Positions 35,241 to 47,500 of a stretch of DNA of 64,000 nt are shown piece by piece. Source of the DNA: Actinomortierella ambigua (lineage: Eukaryota; Mortierellomycota; Mortierellomycetes; Mortierellales; Mortierellaceae); assembly GCA_016098155.1 (NCBI GenBank), contig JAAAJB010000007.1:6979-70978 (forward strand). Reading direction: 5' to 3'. Numbering within the stretch: position 1 is the stretch's first letter; every line of letters starts with the position of its first letter. A program made the translations under genes and the position numbers. The notes under the pieces were generated by a model. It saw only the letters and a program-made list of their open reading frames with translations. It ran no database searches and was not told where the DNA came from.

Positions 35241-35803
35241 AAGAATTTAGTCGCGTCTACTCCATTCCTACCATTGCATCCTTCTCCCCACTCAGCATAC
35301 TTGAAAAAAGAATAAAGAAAAAAAGCTTAAAACTCTCAGAATGGCCATTTTTGTAGGTGGCAGTCACTTTCTTTTTTTTTTTCCTTTATTTTTTTTGTCT
35401 ATGGGGAAGCAAGGCAAGCAAGGCAGGGAAGGCAGAGAAGGGGCGGCAAAGGAGGAGTTGCGGCCAGGCAGGCGATCTCAAAACTCACCTCCATGACAGG
35501 TTCCATGGTTCGTTTAGTGGGTGCCTGAACCTGTGATAGCGCATGCGTTTGTCTTTCTTGGTGAAAAATTCTAGCGAATTCTCTAATTTGTAAGAGTGAC
35601 TGCTTGGGCCAAACAAAATGGTTGTCCCCGATGCATTCCGTAACTTTCCAAAACGTACAAAAGGACGCTCAATTTCTTTGTTCTCAGACCATCTTAACTT
35701 GGAGACTTGCCCAGATTTTGTACGCCCTCTCCTTCAAGGTCACATACACACACATACATTCCCTCTCCTCCGACCTAACACCCAAAAACAAAAGAAACAT
35801 AAA
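35241..35803 (+). other. Intergenic upstream of ERV1
   Basis: T-rich end of the previous gene, a short GGCAAGCAA-type purine repeat at 35405-35450, and a CA-rich leader (ACACACATAC) before the ERV1 start. No gene. Confidence 0.5.
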
Positions 35804-36430
35804 ATGGCGGCAACAGAGGGACCAACAGTTGCACAGTCCTCACCATCTTCGACGCCTTTACCCCCTGGGATGGTGTTGGGCCCCGATGGCAAGCCCTGCA
35901 GGACGTGCACGGATTGGAAGAGCTGGTCCAAGCTGGCCAAGACCAAGAAAGCCCAGACACAGCAAGGAGGCAGCGGATCGGAATCGGCAGGTGCGTCATC
36001 ATCATCTTCAGCGGGATCAGCAGCAGCAGCAGCAGTAGTAACAGCAGGGGCAGGGACAGACGATACAGCGGTGAACGCGACCGCACCCGATGATTGTCCG
36101 CCGGATCGGGAGGTGCTCGGCCGGGCGACATGGACGTTTTTGCACACAATGGCAGCCTACTATCCCGAGAAGCCGAACGAGCGCGAGCAAACGATGATGA
36201 AGTCACTGTTATCGTCCTTTTCACAGTTCTACCCATGCGGGCATTGTGCCGAGCATCTGCGGGACGAGATGAAGAAGGAGCCGCCCAAGGTTGCCAGCCG
36301 GATGGAGCTTGCTTGGTGGATGTGTGGCATGCACAACAAGGTCAATACCATGCTGGGAAAGGACGAGTTTGACTGCAACAAGCTGGATGAACGCTGGAGG
36401 GATGGTCCCAGCGACGGTCGGTGCGACTAA
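35804..36430 (+). CDS. ERV1: FAD-linked sulfhydryl oxidase Erv1/ALR
   Basis: Single exon, 208 aa. Residues 32-35 CRTC form the N-terminal shuttle disulfide; a low-complexity Ser/Ala linker follows. The FAD domain starts near residue 98 (PPDREVLGRATWTFLHTMAAYYP) and holds the redox centre CGHC (145-148), the FAD-binding WWMCGMHNKVN segment, and the FDCNKLDERWRDG end. In the intermembrane space Erv1 reoxidises Mia40 and passes electrons to cytochrome c, and it supports cytosolic Fe-S export. All redox cysteines are present. It could serve the small cysteine protein at 6714, if that is a Mia40 substrate. The in-frame extension upstream is leader. Confidence 0.96.
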   Translation: MAATEGPTVAQSSPSSTPLPPGMVLGPDGKPCRTCTDWKSWSKLAKTKKAQTQQGGSGSESAGASSSSSAGSAAAAAVVTAGAGTDDTAVNATAPDDCPPDREVLGRATWTFLHTMAAYYPEKPNEREQTMMKSLLSSFSQFYPCGHCAEHLRDEMKKEPPKVASRMELAWWMCGMHNKVNTMLGKDEFDCNKLDERWRDGPSDGRCD

Positions 36431-37923
36431 ATGCAAGTCTTTTTTTTTTTAATTGGTTCTACCTTTTTGAACATTTGAGATAGTCCTGTTGCTGCTCGAA
36501 TAAAGGAATAGAAAGAAAGAGGATAGTTTTTTTTATCTATTTTTTTAGGGGTGGGGGAGGCACAGAGGACGTAGTCATAATGTCCTGGATGATTTGTTTC
36601 CAAAGACGTAAAGCTTGGGCCTGCGGAGTTAATTGCTGGCAGAAGAAGGAAGGAGGGGCGACGAAAGGACAGACCACCCACTCTAACATGAGTGGTGGTT
36701 TTGATAGGTCTCCAAACGACTGTTTTTTTGTGAGCAAGAAATGCAAAGAACGGTGGTACGAGTAGAGTTGTAGAGCAAGGCACTTTGCGTGGGGTCGATC
36801 AAAATAATGCTGACTCTCAACAGAGTACAGTACACAATGTATGACTGGGTTCACTTGCCTTTTTCTTCTTGGGGGAGAACACTGTACACTTACGAAAGCC
36901 CAAGCGGGCAGTGGGATGGCGAAGAAAACCAAGAAATTACACTCGCTGAACAACAGTAGCAGAGGCAGTCGTGAGCGGGTAAACAACAATAAAAGGTTTG
37001 GTATCTTCCAAGCTAGGCAGCTGGTCGATCATGGTTCCCACAACATTATTGTGTTTCAAGTGGCGAGAGCGTGTGCGCTGAGTCGAAAAAAAAGTGGGTG
37101 AGTGGGAAGCAACTCAGTAGAGTCGGTTGAGCAAAGTATGGGTATACCTGTACTGCGCCATGAGCACGAGTCAGAGAACGAGGAGTCTAATGTGGGTGTT
37201 TATCTGATCGAACAGAAGAGAAAATACCCCGCTCAAGCTGACTTGCAATTTTTCTCAACACATGCGCCAAGTTTTGTGAACCCTCTTGACTACCCCCGTG
37301 GGAGTGTGTGTGGTAGAGGTTGTAGTGGTGGTAGTGGGGAGAGGGGGGAACAGCTATCCTTGGGTCCCTTTCGATGCAAGAGCTCGTCTGTGTGTACACA
37401 GAGTCAAACTTCTTGTGTTGAGGAACAACCTGCGCCTTTCATGCATTCCCTCCCCTTCCCCTCCCCCCAAGCTCCTCCCTCAACAATACAATGTGGAGAC
37501 ACATGAGAGAACGACAGGTTTTGGGTTTTAGTGGAGTATAAAAAAAAAAAAGAGAATCTGATAAAGAAACCACCCTGGCTGAGAAAATAAAGTTCACTGA
37601 TGGCCTCATTTCAACCGTTTTAGTCGCTTTCCATCTGATAACGCTCACAGTTGAGAGTCGGGTGAAATCGTCACAAGCCACCTAGCCCACGGGGTCCATA
37701 TCAACTCAGAAACACAAAAAAATGCCATCGCCCCACAGCACCCACCTTCCTCACTGCCAAGGTCCTTCTCTCTCTTTATCTTCTTTATCTCTCTCTCTCT
37801 CTCTTTCTCCCTTATTTTCTCCACTTGTTGTTCTTGTTACTCACTTTCTGCCTCATCTCACTCCATTCGAGTCCATCTCGCATCGATTTATATATTCTCC
37901 CCTCCCCCCTTTTTGTTGACATC
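36431..37923. other. Intergenic, about 1.5 kb
   Basis: No gene seen. T-rich ERV1 3' end, then mixed sequence, then CT-rich leader at 37750-37815 before the phytochelatin synthase start. Confidence 0.55.
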
Positions 37924-39991
37924 ATGGCCTCGAATCGACTCTTGCTGACTAGTCTTGCAAAGTCAAAGGCAAGCATGGTGCGCTCGCTCTCACCAGCACC
38001 TTGCCCGCTTTCCTCGTCGTCAACTTCCTCCTCCTTTGTGCAGCACCCCCATACCCTGTCCTTTGGGCCACAAGGACGCAATCGCTCTGCATCCTACTTC
38101 ACCACGAGTGCCAGACATCAAAAGCCTGCCGCCACCTTGCCAGCTCGCTCACCCGTTGCTTCGTCCCCCACTAATGCCGCTGCTGCTACGGCCTCGACTG
38201 CCTCCTCCTCAGCCTCGTCCTCGAATGCAGCTGCTGTCGCGGCAGCAACGGCTGCTGCAAGGGTGTCAAAGAATGTGCGTGGCGCTGCGTCGCTGCCGTT
38301 TGTATATGATCCGTCAGGTCTCTCTTCGCAGGCCATCAAGAAACCTTCGTGCCAGGAGAACAACCTCAAGAATACCTTTTATCGCCGCAAGTTGCCCGAC
38401 CATCTCATCAGTTTCACCAGCCCCAAGGGCAAGGAGCTCTTTCGAGAGATGCTTATTGCTGGCTATGGTATGTGACCCATGTTTTGTTTTTGTTTGGACC
38501 TCGCATTTTCTCTCTTTGATTGACATCGCCACCCTGTTCGTGTGCACTGACTCTGTTTACGTTTTTCTGTTCATTTTGTGTTTTACTATTATTTTTCTAG
38601 GCGAGGGATATTTTTCGCTTGTAGGCAATTTTACGACACAGAGCGAACCAGCATTTTGTGGGCCTGCATCGTTGGCGATGGTGCTCAACTCACTGGAGAT
38701 TGATCCTCAGCGTCGTTGGAAGGGGGCATGGCGCTGGTACTCGGACGAGTTGCTCGAGTGCTGTGCCCCTCGGGATCAGGTCAAGACCAAGGGCATCACT
38801 TTCAGCCAGTTTGCTTGCTTGAGCAAGTGCCATTGCGACGTCCAGGTTCGTCGTGCGGAGCAGGTGTCGTTGGACATGTTCAAAAAGGATCTCGAGATGG
38901 TGTGCAGCCGTGATGACATCCACATGGTGGTTTCGTTCTCGCGCAAATCGCTCGGTCAGACCGGAGACGGCCATTTCAGCCCAATTGGAGGTTATGTCCC
39001 TGAAAAGGGTATGGTATTGGTGCTGGACACGGCTCGGTACAAGTATCCCTCGTACTTTGTCAAGGTCGAGGATTTGTGGAAGTCGTTGTTCCCGATCGAT
39101 GCCGAGACGGGCAATGCCCGTGGCTACTTTCTCCTCTCCGCCAACCCCAACCAACCACCCATCTCACTTTGCAAACTGCCCAAGAGCGCCACACCGTCTG
39201 TCACCACCACGACCACTGCCACCACTGCCACTACCGCTGCCACTGCTGCATCATATATCCCCTCGTCGGCTGCGTCCACGACACCAGCATCAGCATCAGC
39301 ATCGGCCCCCACAGCGCAGCAGGTGATCGCGGCGGCTGTTCAGGGCGAGCAACCAATCCGTCACCTCTGCAGCTCCATCCCGCCACCGACCATTGCAGCA
39401 CCCTCAGCGCTCAAGACAAACAATGGAATGTACACGGACGACGCTAGCGCGAATGTCCAGCAGACACCCGAATCGCAAGGCAAGATGAGCTGGACAACAC
39501 TCGCGCAGACGTTTTGCAAAGAGATGCCAAACCGGATCCAGCAGGCCAACCCACAGACATTGCACGACATGATTGCAGTGGTATTGCAGGGCGTACCGCG
39601 CGAGTATGCCTTTTACGTCAGCCAGCAACAAGCGTACCGTCTCAAGGACACGTCGGCGCTGGTGGCGTCCGTTCAGGGCACAGAACTGTATTCGCTAGTG
39701 GCGGATGCCTTTCCAGCACCGCCGACAAACGATCAGGAGCAGCAGAAGCAGCACGAGGGCGCTTTGGTGTTTGGCACACTGTTCTTGATGAGTGCGCCCA
39801 GCACGCTGTTCTTGACGCTGCCGACCATGGTCAACCGCCAATTTGAGAGGCTGCGCAAGGCCGGTGGCAAGGAGGAGGAGAATACCGTCAATAGAGTGCT
39901 CAAGTCGGAGGTGGATGAGATGCGAGCTGGCATCGTCGATCTTGTCAACAGCTTTTGCACCTGCAGCAGCAAGGCTGCACCAAAGATCTAG
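37924..39991 (+). CDS. PCS: Phytochelatin synthase with N-terminal presequence
   Basis: Exons 37924..38467 and 38601..39991; 644 aa. The papain-like catalytic domain spans roughly residues 150-375: Cys201 in EPAFCGPASLAMVLN, His306 in DGHFSPIGGY, Asp324 in LVLDTARYKYPSYFV. The 105- and 18-residue spacings match the Cys56/His162/Asp180 triad of the plant enzyme. It transfers gamma-Glu-Cys units between glutathione-type peptides to make metal-binding phytochelatins when Cd or Zn is bound. Residues 1-~140 are Ser/Ala/Arg-rich with almost no acidic residues and FTTSARHQKP, so mitochondrial import is possible; plant forms are cytosolic. Cys pairs (CC, CLSKCHC) follow the active site. The C-terminal 270 residues are a variable region with Thr/Ala runs. 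Confidence 0.93.
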
Positions 39992-40371
39992 AATCATTAC
40001 TACTGTTTTCTTTTCTTTTATAACCCTGGACATCTTTTCACTCCCCCCCCCCTAGAGATGAGTCTTTTGTATGATACACACACACACACACCAATAAACC
40101 TTGTAGATTAGCCATATTACTCATAGGACTAGCTCATGTGACATGTTGAATATTCTGACCTCGATTGTTCTCAAAGTGTCCTTTGATATTTGACAGGTGT
40201 TTGGCCACAAAGGTACGACCTTATGAGATGGTGGATAGCACTTGCGGCGACCTCAAGGTTGCTCATGAAAATGAAATCAAGTCAGGGCAATTTAGAGCTT
40301 TTTCTTTTTTCAGGCACTGATCGATGTACACTGGTCGCCATAGCCAAAAGAAATGCAAGTGAAGAGTCTAG

Positions 40372-40409
<38 letters not shown>

Positions 40410-42404
40410 CAGAGAGAAAGGGATATATATAGAGAAAGAGATACATAAGAGAAAGAGAGAAAGAGAGAGAGTCAGTTGTCTCCCGTCTTGTGTGGATCGA
40501 GTCTAATGCTCTTTTAGTTTTGGCATTCTTGGGTGGCGTTGTCTACAGCCCACTTGACGCTCAACAAGTGGTTGTGGGCTGAAGCGCAGTGCATCTTGTG
40601 CTGTACGCCAGGGTCGCACCTGGTGCACACGGACTGTCACTCTAGTGAGCCCACTCCAGAAGCATTCTTGTCTTTGTCCTTCTCCCCAACAGGGCGGCTG
40701 TGCTATTCCCTTATTTTTTTTCCTCCTCCGCTCCCACCTGACGCGAATTGAGTGCGCACGATACATCGCAATCTCTGTCACTCTTGTCCACTCTTGTCCA
40801 CTCCTGTCTCCTCTTTCTCTCCTCTCGCGTCACGACAAGCGAATGTCCCTGGGCGAGACGATTCACCGTGACTGAACTTGCTGTCTTGCCGAGTGTGTTC
40901 AAACTATTCTTGGCCTCAACAATCCCCTTCCCCTTTCTTTGATTAGTGGGGTTTAGGCCATGCCCACTCTTTCGCGTCTCGCATATTGTGACGATCAGGG
41001 GCAGGCGGTGCAGGGCAGGGGGAAGACATGATTTCACAGCCCACCAGACCCAACAGTTTTCACCTGTTCACGATGGTGCGTGTGTGTGTGTGTGCTGAAA
41101 ACAAGACGAAAAGAATGGCGGCGATGGACGCGTTTCGAGCTTGTTCATGTCCTTTCTCAAGATACATAAAAATGGTTAATGCAAACCTCCCAACAATCAT
41201 GATAATGTAGGACAAAAAAACAGTAATCGCCCTTTCTCCTAGGTAGGTACTGTACGTACACCATCGTGATCAGCAGAAGCGAGGAGGGAGGAGGGTACAT
41301 TGCACGATATCATATTGAGTATGTATGGGCTGTGAGGACATTTTGATTCCTATTTTTGCCCTATCACAATTGTCCATCTTTCGACCCTTGTTGCCGGTAA
41401 GGGAAATGAGTTGCCGATGCGATGGCCAGTGGTTGCTCCATGCTGAGGTGTGTTTGAGGAAGGAGAACACCAAAAGGATGAGACGGTCGGGCGGAGAGAC
41501 GGAAGATCATTGTAGCAGGTAGGTAGCTTGAAACAGCGCGGAGTCAAAGAAGAGATGACGATCAACGATTATATTGTCTTGACCCCTTCTTTCGCTTTCT
41601 CTCTCTCCCCTACCCACCCATCCCTCATCCCACACTCATCCATCTCCGCTTTGAAGAAGGGAGGAGGAGAGGAGGCAGTTGAAAATTCTCGTTTCGAAAT
41701 GAAATAGGGTGTCTGGGGCCAATAAGCAGCCAAGTTGTAAATTGCCTAAACCTTGTCTGTCCACGCTGTATCTCCCTCATGGCGTATGGAGTGGGTGCCA
41801 CGGCGGATTCCCATACGAAATACAAAAAAACAAACAAATGACGGAAGTACATAGAATATTGTTCAGCATTGACCTCAACGAACAGAAAGAGAGAGAAACA
41901 AAAAAAAGGGCTGCCTTGTGGTGTTGTGTGACTGACTGGCTGACTTGTACAGTAGTGAGAAACAAGGCATTCGGACTTGGGACTGGACAGGACAGGCCAG
42001 CCTTATATTGTTGACTCCCCCTTTGGATTCATTGTATATAAATGGCCCCACTGTGACCAGGTGCCCTCTTTCGTCTCCATTCTTTTTTGTTTTTGTTGTT
42101 TCTTTTCCTTTTCTCACTCTCTCTCACTCTCTGTCTCTGTCTCTCACTCTCTGTGCACAACATAACACTTGCTCGTCTTTCTCTGTACTCTCCTGCTGCC
42201 ACCCCCTCCAACCCTATATCCTTTCGCTTAGCCTTGCGATTCTCTACACAATTCTCTTTGATACCCCCCGCTACCCCCTTCCCATCTACACACATCTTCG
42301 GCGTACACACACTCTCTTGAGTGACACGCCTCCCCCACCGACCACCTGCTCTCTTCTCCCACGTCCACATACATCATCACGCACATACACAGCAACCGCT
42401 CAAC
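39992..42404. other. Intergenic, about 2.4 kb
   Basis: CA repeat at 40076-40091, GA microsatellite at 40376-40403, GTAC-rich word at 41247-41261, and a C/T-rich leader from 42060 with CT/CA repeats before the next start. No gene supported on either strand. Confidence 0.55.
40376..40403. repeat. (GA)n microsatellite
   Basis: Perfect GA dinucleotides, about 28 bp. Confidence 0.95.
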
Positions 42405-43064
42405 ATGCACCCATCACAAACCACCTTGGCCCTACTGGCCGTCGGCACAATCTTCATTCTCTCCACATCTGTATCGCTGGCAGCACCCATCGACCGCCGT
42501 CACCTCGAAGAGCCCTCGTCGTCTCGTGCCCTTCACAAGCGATGGGTGCCTTCCGACGACCCTTTCGACTTTCCCATTCGACAGCACCCACGGCCACCAG
42601 TCTTCTTGAGCCGCGACGGCCACGCCGTCTTTGATGACGATGACGACGACGCCGGCAATGAGATGCTCGATACGGAGGAGCTCCTCCTTCGGCCGGATGC
42701 CGACGATGAGATTGAAGACACGGTCGAAGGCCAAGTTCTTGAAATCGAAGAAGACGACGACGAAGACGAGCTGTTGGAGTTTGTGGAGGAGGACGACGAC
42801 AACGGCGAGGATTCGCTGAGAGACGTCGATCTGGATGTTGCCAACCAGGCCTTTTTGGACGAGGATGATTACACGTTCTTTCAGAATCTGCCATCACAAA
42901 ACCAGTACCTGAAGCAGCAAGAGCAAGAGCTGCAGCAGAAGCCCTTGGCCTCGCCTGCGATTACCGCAGCGCCTGCAGAGCAGCCAAAGGATGTCCACCC
43001 CGCCGTCACGACGACTCGGGTTGATGGCGCTCGGACGCGAAGCCGTGCTCTCAACATGGTCTAG
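42405..43064 (+). CDS. Small predicted secreted acidic protein
   Basis: Single exon, 219 aa. N-terminal signal peptide: MHPSQTTLALLAVGTIFILS followed by TSVSLAAPID, cleavage probably after AA-P or nearby. A dibasic LHKR at about residue 46 looks like a Kex2 processing site and is followed by WVPSDDPFDFP. The rest is rich in Asp/Glu with long acidic runs, then a Gln-rich stretch and a basic C-terminus (RTRSRALNMV). It has no cysteines in the mature part and no known domain. It may be processed to a smaller peptide. Same general design as the protein at 34026. Confidence 0.75.
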   Translation: MHPSQTTLALLAVGTIFILSTSVSLAAPIDRRHLEEPSSSRALHKRWVPSDDPFDFPIRQHPRPPVFLSRDGHAVFDDDDDDAGNEMLDTEELLLRPDADDEIEDTVEGQVLEIEEDDDEDELLEFVEEDDDNGEDSLRDVDLDVANQAFLDEDDYTFFQNLPSQNQYLKQQEQELQQKPLASPAITAAPAEQPKDVHPAVTTTRVDGARTRSRALNMV

Positions 43065-44501
43065 CGCGCGAGAGAGATGGAAGGTCTTAAAAAATCTCAA
43101 TCCGTCCCGTTCAAAAAAACGGGGACAGACCCAGGAGAAAAAGACAAGTCTCTCCCTGTCCCTACCCTCCAAGTCGACATGTGTCGAAATGGATGGATTG
43201 TCCCTTTCGGCTCTTTCCAGCCCGCTCAAGTGATCTATCCCTAATACGGAAAGAGGACACAGACCCGGACCCCATACGATCAAGAGAGCATGCTCTTCAT
43301 CCCCACCTCCCCCTTGTATATAATAATCCCTCTCTCCATTTTCTTCTCTCCTTTTCTTCTTTGCCGCATTATGTCACCGCACTCGGCTGGGACGAAGGAG
43401 GGGGAAAAGAAAAGGCGGAGACGGCGCTTGACCTATTCAAGCACCGCATTGCATCTTTTGTACATAGATACCGTTCACTGAATACACACACACACAAATA
43501 CACAGCATATACATTGTCGTACACCCTGTTGCCGAAGGGGCACCCCGAGACATTTTTTTAGAGGGGGTGGTTGAAGAGGAGAAGGAGTGGGGAGAGGGGG
43601 GGAGGGTCGAAAGAGCAGTTCGAAGATGACAAAGACTACTGTAGTCAGGAACAAGGGGAGGAGGATCCCGTACCCCCCCTATCGTTGGAACATGAAAACC
43701 AAAGAGGGGGTCATTGTTAGAGAATCCGGGTTCTATTTTCAAAACTTTTGGGTCCGCAGTTGTAAGATACCTCACGCGCCCCCCTTCTTCTGCACTATCC
43801 ATTCCTCCTCACAGAGTGTGAGAATCACAATTGCACTTGTCACATCTGCATGCTCTGGCCCTTTTTCTTTTCTTTGTTCTTTCTTGTGCGAAGGAAGTGT
43901 ACCCATTGCAGGATGTACACTTCTTTGTGTATTTTTTTTTTCTTCCTCCTCCCTTCCCTTTTGTGCCTTTTTTAGCATCCTTTCTACAAGAAAGTCGAGG
44001 CTTACAAAGATCCAAAAGATCTACGAGCTCTTCCTTGGAATGATGCGTGTTGCTCATGAGCGGGAAGTAGCTGGCGCTAACCTTGTTCATTGGGTACTTG
44101 GTGCATAGTACACCGATGTTACAAAGAAAAAAAAATGCACTCCAAACAAACCTTGTCTTGTGTGCCAAGGATTGTATGATCCACCCCGCCCCGCACAGAT
44201 CAAGGTCAAGGGGGAAGGGGGGGGGGCTCTGTTGAAGCACGACATAACGTTTCTTTCTAAAAAGACGCAAACACACAAAGGCACTGAGGTATGGGAAAAA
44301 ATACTCACAATTCGATGCTATAGAAAAGTGTCTACGAAAGCAAGGTTGCAGAGATGGCTTTGTGCTCCCCCTCTTTTCGTTGCCGGGATGGTCGTCTCCA
44401 TTCTCTATTTTGCTCGCGTGGAAAATGGTCTCCTCCTCCTCAGTCGGAGCCCGCTTACTGCAAGCAACAGTCTCTCCTCTATAAATGTTCGGTCATCCTC
44501 C
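43065..44501. other. Intergenic between convergent genes
   Basis: Downstream DNA of the secreted protein (+) and of the subtilase (-). Homopolymer runs only; no gene seen. Confidence 0.55.
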
Positions 44502-47500
44502 CTAGACACGGCGACGATGCCCACCAGGTCCGCTTTTGCCACCACCAGCACTAGAATCGTGGACCGCGCCAGCCAGGACATCGGATGGGGTCTCATTGAG
44601 GCCGTTAGGGTAGGCGATCTGCTTGTTGTAGACCATCAGCTGGGATGTGTTGGGGTAGCCGTCATTGTAGACCGCCTGCTGAGTCGCAAACTGCACAATC
44701 TTGTCGTAAAATTCACTGACGGTCGTGTACGTCAAACCGTCTCCCAGGTACAAGGCTGCCACGCCCGCAACATGGGGTGCTGCCATGCTGTTTTGTTGAG
44801 AAAGGGGTGGGGGGGGATGGGAAAGGGGAAATGATATGCAGTCAGTTGACTTGTGTGCCGCCACGCTGTTTATGGTCTCTCCCTCTTTCTCTCTTCTTTT
44901 GACTCACCTGGTACCATCGAGGATATGGGCCGACGTCGGGCTCAGGATCCAATCACTCGCGATGCTCGATCCTGGCGCAAAGAGGCGGATACAGCGGCCA
45001 ACGCACGAGTACCAGCCCTTGCGGTCACTGCGGTCCGAGCCACCGACGGTAAAGCTCTCGGGGATACCGCCGGGCGAGTACTGGCAGGCATCATCGCGCG
45101 TGTTGCCGGCCGCGACAAAGACGGGGATATGGTATTGGAGGACGGCCACGCGGACGGCGTTGTCGACGGAGGGAGAGCGGCTGCCACCGAGGGACATGTT
45201 GATGACCTTGCGGTTACCGGGCCTGGAGGCAGCGTGATTGATCGCAAACTGGATGCCGGCGAGGACTTGGGAGGTCTGGCCCTGGCCATTTTTGTCCAGC
45301 ACCTTCACGGCGAGGATGTTGGCCTTCTTGGCCACGCCGTAGTCGCGACCGGCAATGATGCCAGCAACGTGGGTGCCTTTTTTTTTTTTTTTTGTAAAAT
45401 ACACATATTTATTTTAGCGAAAAGAGTGGATGGGGAAAGTTAGCACATTTCAAAAAGTCGGCAAGATTTGGATTGGGGGGTATTTGGGAATGTCCCCTCC
45501 CCCATCCCGCTAACCGCCAAAAAGCATGTAAAAAGAAATAAAAAATTACCATGGCCTGCAGTATCCGTATCTTTCTCCGTTAGAATGTAGTTCTTCAGCA
45601 CGCTTGCACGACCTTCAAAATCTTGATGGTCGGCATAAACACCCGAGTCAATGGTGTAGACGTCGACGCCAGCACTAAGTGTTCAATGACGAGACGAGAA
45701 GAGATGAGAAAGGGGTAGTAATGAAGATAGGGGAGTTGAAGGCCATTGAGGTATGTCGGATACGTCGCATGCCCCCCCCCAAAGAGAAATGAGAGAGGGG
45801 GACAAACAGAGGTGGGAAAAACAATGAAAGAGTGAGTAAACACTGGCGCATGCAAATAGGAAAGATCGAGATGATCTTAAATCCCATAACCTTGTTTTGT
45901 TAGTTGTGTTGCTGTTGTTGGTGTCCATGTGTAGACTTTTTTTTCCCGCCAAATGCTCAGAAAGAACTTGGGATTGCTTAAATTGTCAAGATACAAAAAA
46001 AAAAAGCCCCACCCAATGTACTAAACAAGTGATATCCTTACCCTGCTGTGGAGGCATACGAATATTCCCGAGCGGAATTGGGACGACGCTCAGAAATGCG
46101 GACAAGACCCCAGCTGGGAGTATGGACCGACCAAGTCTCCGTTACGCTGTCTTGCGCCTGTTCCTGGTGACCAGGCTGTGGCACGCCATGTTTGGCTCCT
46201 TTACCACTGCTGGTACCACCATCGCCATTGGCCGCCACTTCTGCGCCCAGGTCGATGTCGTGCTGATTCGGCTGCACCGGCTGCAGTTGCCAGTCAGCGG
46301 CCTCGCTGGAGCCTGGATGCACATCCAGTTCCTCTTCGTTCGTGTTTGGACCGATGACTTTTACCTGGGGTCCTTGCCTCTCAAGGTTTTCAGCCTCTTC
46401 ATCTGTGATTTCTTGGATCACGACTTCATGTTCTTCTTCTTGCTGCTGCTGCTGCTGCTTTAGCTGTTTAAGGCGTTCATCAAAAAACTCTTTGATGCGC
46501 TGGGTGGTACGCTTGGCTGCCTCGGCGGCTCCAATGTCATAAAAGTCGTCGTCGTCATCGTCGTTGTTGTTGTCGTCATCACTGACAATATAGTCCTGGC
46601 TAGATCTCGCAGGCATGCCCCAGGCCCACATCACACGGTCTTCCTCAACATAATCGACCGCTTCATGCTCTTCAAGATCTTTGATAAATTCGGCCGTGAA
46701 TCGACCCGCGTAACCCTTCCAGCTGCCAAAATCGTACTCATGGACGACTTTGTTCTCAAGGACTTCTTCGCTTTCATTGTCGCTACCTTCACTGCCAGGG
46801 TCGACGCGACTGTGGCCTCTGGGAGGTCGACGGATCAGGCGATTGTACTGCTCTACCCTTCCATGAATATCGACTAAAAGGATTGCGGGGAAAGCGGGAG
46901 AGGAGGGAGTCACGTCAACAGTTTGTTTCGCCGGCAAGGTTAGTAGATGAGAAGATCGAGATGCAACATGGAAGTCACCCTGGCTGTAGTGACAAAAAAG
47001 GGAGAGGAAGGGGAGAAGGGAAAGAACGAGAAGAGATCACCACGAAAAAAAAAATATATACTCACAAGCCTCAATGTCTGCTTCAGGCTTGAGGACAACA
47101 ATATACTCGTTGGGAACAATCGACCCTCGCTGCAGACCGTGAGGTCCGCCGCCACGGGCGCGCGTGTTGCCGTCAGCGGTGCTGACCAAGCCTGGACCGA
47201 CGTTAACAACCTGTTGACGGCCATCGTCGTCATACCCGAGGGACGACTTTTTGGCTGGGTCATAGACATAGTCCGCCGACATGGTGTCACTTCCCTCCTT
47301 CTCCTCCTCCTCCCCCTCCCCGTTGTTGTTGCCGGGGGGACTAGCGCCTCGCAGGCCAGCGCTTTGGTCGGCATGCGCGTCTTGAATCGCGCGATCTGCC
47401 TCCTCTTGTGTGAGGGGCTCGACCTCGACGACTGGCCCGGCGTCTACGGAGGGTTGGTGCTCATGGGCATCAGGACCATCAGGGCCATCTGTAGTCTCAG

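Noticed and set aside
41945..42634. 229-codon frame overlapping the secreted protein at 42405
   Set aside because: C/T-rich leader read in another frame; the 42405 frame has signal peptide and consistent codons.
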